Source of the DNA: Pseudobutyrivibrio ruminis
GTDB taxonomy: Bacteria > Bacillota > Clostridia > Lachnospirales > Lachnospiraceae
Direction of reading: 5' to 3'
Length of the DNA: 61,108 bases
NCBI GenBank assembly: GCA_015057305.1
Contig: SVES01000016.1
Span: 1-61,108 of the forward strand
Positions within the stretch are counted from its first letter, which is position 1; each line of letters starts with the position of its first letter. The notes beneath the pieces are model-generated. The model made no database searches and was not told the origin of the DNA. It worked only from the letters and a program-made list of their open reading frames with translations. A program made the translations under genes and the position numbers. Shown piece by piece: positions 59,913 through 61,108 of the stretch.

Positions 59913-61108
59913 ATGTTAGAAAAAAGATTCAAACTCAGCGCTAACAACACTTCTGTTAAAACAGAAATCATCGCTGGACTCACCACATTCATGACAATGG
60001 CATACATCATTGCCTTGAATCCAAATCTGCTCACTAATTATGGGGCAGGGGGACAGGAGCTTTGGAACGGTGTATTCCTTGCTACATGTCTTTCATCAGC
60101 AGTAGCTATGTTTGTAATGGCTTTCCTTGCTAATAAGCCATTCTGTTTAGCTCCAGGTATGGGTCTCAACTCATTCATGGCAATTGTTATTGGTAACCTT
60201 GTTGCTATGACAGGTATGGGATACGTTGAGTCATTCCAGGCTATGCTTTGCATCATCCTTATCGAAGGTGTTGTTTTCTTTATCCTTTCACTTCTCAATG
60301 TTCGTGAAAAGATTGTAGACGCTATTCCACTTGGAATCAGACTTGGTATCTCACCAGCTATCGGTCTTATGCTTCTTAACATCGGCTTTGGCTCAAATGT
60401 TTACATTGCAGATTCTAATTTTAATCAGTTCTTTGTTATGAAGGATTTCTTTGGAGCACTTACAGCAGGCTATGCTAAGCAGACAATGAAAGATGCTTAT
60501 CCTATGATGGTTCTTTCTGCAATCACTATGTTTGTAGGTCTTTTCATTATCGTAGTACTTGCATCAAAGGGCATTAAGGGAGCTGTTATCATTGGTATGC
60601 TTGCAGCATCAGTTATTTACTGGATTGGTGATGCAGTATTTCTTGGAAACAATCCATTTGCATCACTTGCTACAGCATCATTTGTTCCAGCATTTGGTGA
60701 CATGGCATCCACAACATTATTCAAGTTCAACTTTGCTGGACTTACACAGATGGGATGGTTCACAGCTATCACACTTGTTATCACATTCTGCGTAATCGAT
60801 ATGTTTGATACAATTGGCACATTAGTTGGTACAGCTTCACGTGCTGGTATGGTTGATAGAGAGGGCAATATGCCTAACATGAAGGAAGCCCTTCTTTCAG
60901 ATTCAATTGGTACAATCGTAGGTTCATGCACAGGTACATCTACAGTTACAACATTCATCGAATCAGCATCAGGTGTAGAGGCTGGTGGACGTACAGGTCT
61001 TACAGCACTTACATGTGGTATTGCATTCCTTCTTTGCATCTTCCTTGCACCAATCGCTGCAATTATTCCAGCAGCAGCTACATCATCAGCACTTATCTAC
61101 GTTGGTGT
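59913..61108 (+). CDS. NCS2-family purine permease (AzgA/PbuG-like), partial
   Basis: The frame opens at ATG 59913 with AAGGAG a few bases upstream and stays open to the end of the window; about 398 codons are visible of an expected 430-480. The N-terminal motif TEIIAGLTTFMTMAYIIALNP is diagnostic of the AzgA/PbuG subgroup of NCS2, and LAPGMGLNSF and GTASRAGMVDREGN follow. It imports guanine, hypoxanthine or adenine with protons. At least nine TM helices are seen. No purine riboswitch was found in the 60 bases upstream. The C-terminus is outside the window. Confidence 0.92.
   Translation, partial: MLEKRFKLSANNTSVKTEIIAGLTTFMTMAYIIALNPNLLTNYGAGGQELWNGVFLATCLSSAVAMFVMAFLANKPFCLAPGMGLNSFMAIVIGNLVAMTGMGYVESFQAMLCIILIEGVVFFILSLLNVREKIVDAIPLGIRLGISPAIGLMLLNIGFGSNVYIADSNFNQFFVMKDFFGALTAGYAKQTMKDAYPMMVLSAITMFVGLFIIVVLASKGIKGAVIIGMLAASVIYWIGDAVFLGNNPFASLATASFVPAFGDMASTTLFKFNFAGLTQMGWFTAITLVITFCVIDMFDTIGTLVGTASRAGMVDREGNMPNMKEALLSDSIGTIVGSCTGTSTVTTFIESASGVEAGGRTGLTALTCGIAFLLCIFLAPIAAIIPAAATSSALIYVG

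Overview
The window looks like a chromosomal segment of a low-GC, Gram-positive anaerobe of the Clostridia. Lachnospiraceae is the best guess, and a Butyrivibrio/Pseudobutyrivibrio-type genome is plausible. The basis is AT-rich DNA with strong AGGAGG-type ribosome sites, a dgt-dnaG-rpoD cluster, AddAB instead of RecBCD, a CIRCE element, tRNA genes without encoded CCA, a domain-swapped GH3 glucosidase, a giant 2-hydroxyacyl-CoA dehydratase activase, and a PPi-type phosphofructokinase. Genus is an inference from gene content; no database was searched.

Layout. 1-2.9 kb: sodium-coupled amino-acid transporter, AlkD-like glycosylase and a DUF1275 membrane protein. 2.9-10.9 kb: a methyl-accepting chemotaxis protein, a divergent LytTR response regulator/histidine kinase pair, a membrane-anchored swapped-domain GH3 enzyme, a decayed membrane-protein gene and a copper-chaperone-like HMA protein. 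11-14.7 kb: AI-2E-family exporter, DUF815 AAA ATPase, a SpoU RNA methylase and D-aminoacyl-tRNA deacylase. 14.7-19.7 kb: two tRNA-Leu genes (CAG and AAG anticodons) flank an unrecognised RNA-like locus with three related repeat modules and an esterase/MBOAT/SGNH cluster that probably modifies envelope or secreted polymers. 19.7-24.1 kb: an accessory island with a small hypothetical, an HTH regulator, a membrane Ser/Thr kinase, a divergent HTH-like protein and three exported or membrane proteins.

24.1-43.9 kb is mostly housekeeping: dgt, dnaG, rpoD, trmK, a TGS-uridine kinase, RNase P RNA, carD, PAP2 phosphatase, PPi-PFK, amidohydrolase, addB-addA, a small acidic protein and a PpiC-like lipoprotein. 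44-53.7 kb: a histone-H1-like protein, a LacI-controlled sugar ABC importer, a hotdog thioesterase, a CIRCE-controlled htpG and a GH13 alpha-glucosidase. The importer, LacI regulator and GH13 enzyme may form one oligosaccharide uptake and breakdown unit. 53.7-61.1 kb: the giant activase on the minus strand, pyrG behind a leader terminator, and a purine permease cut by the window edge.

Most interesting non-coding signals: (1) two copies of a long hairpin element with a near-identical internal loop and compensatory stem changes, each lying between convergent genes; (2) the three-module RNA-like locus at 14998-15240 with its own promoter and terminal hairpin; (3) hairpins with tandem G-A or GC-rich architecture near lacI and after rpoD; (4) bidirectional terminators that contain the stop codon of a minus-strand gene. 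No CRISPR array, insertion sequence, integrase or replication origin was seen.
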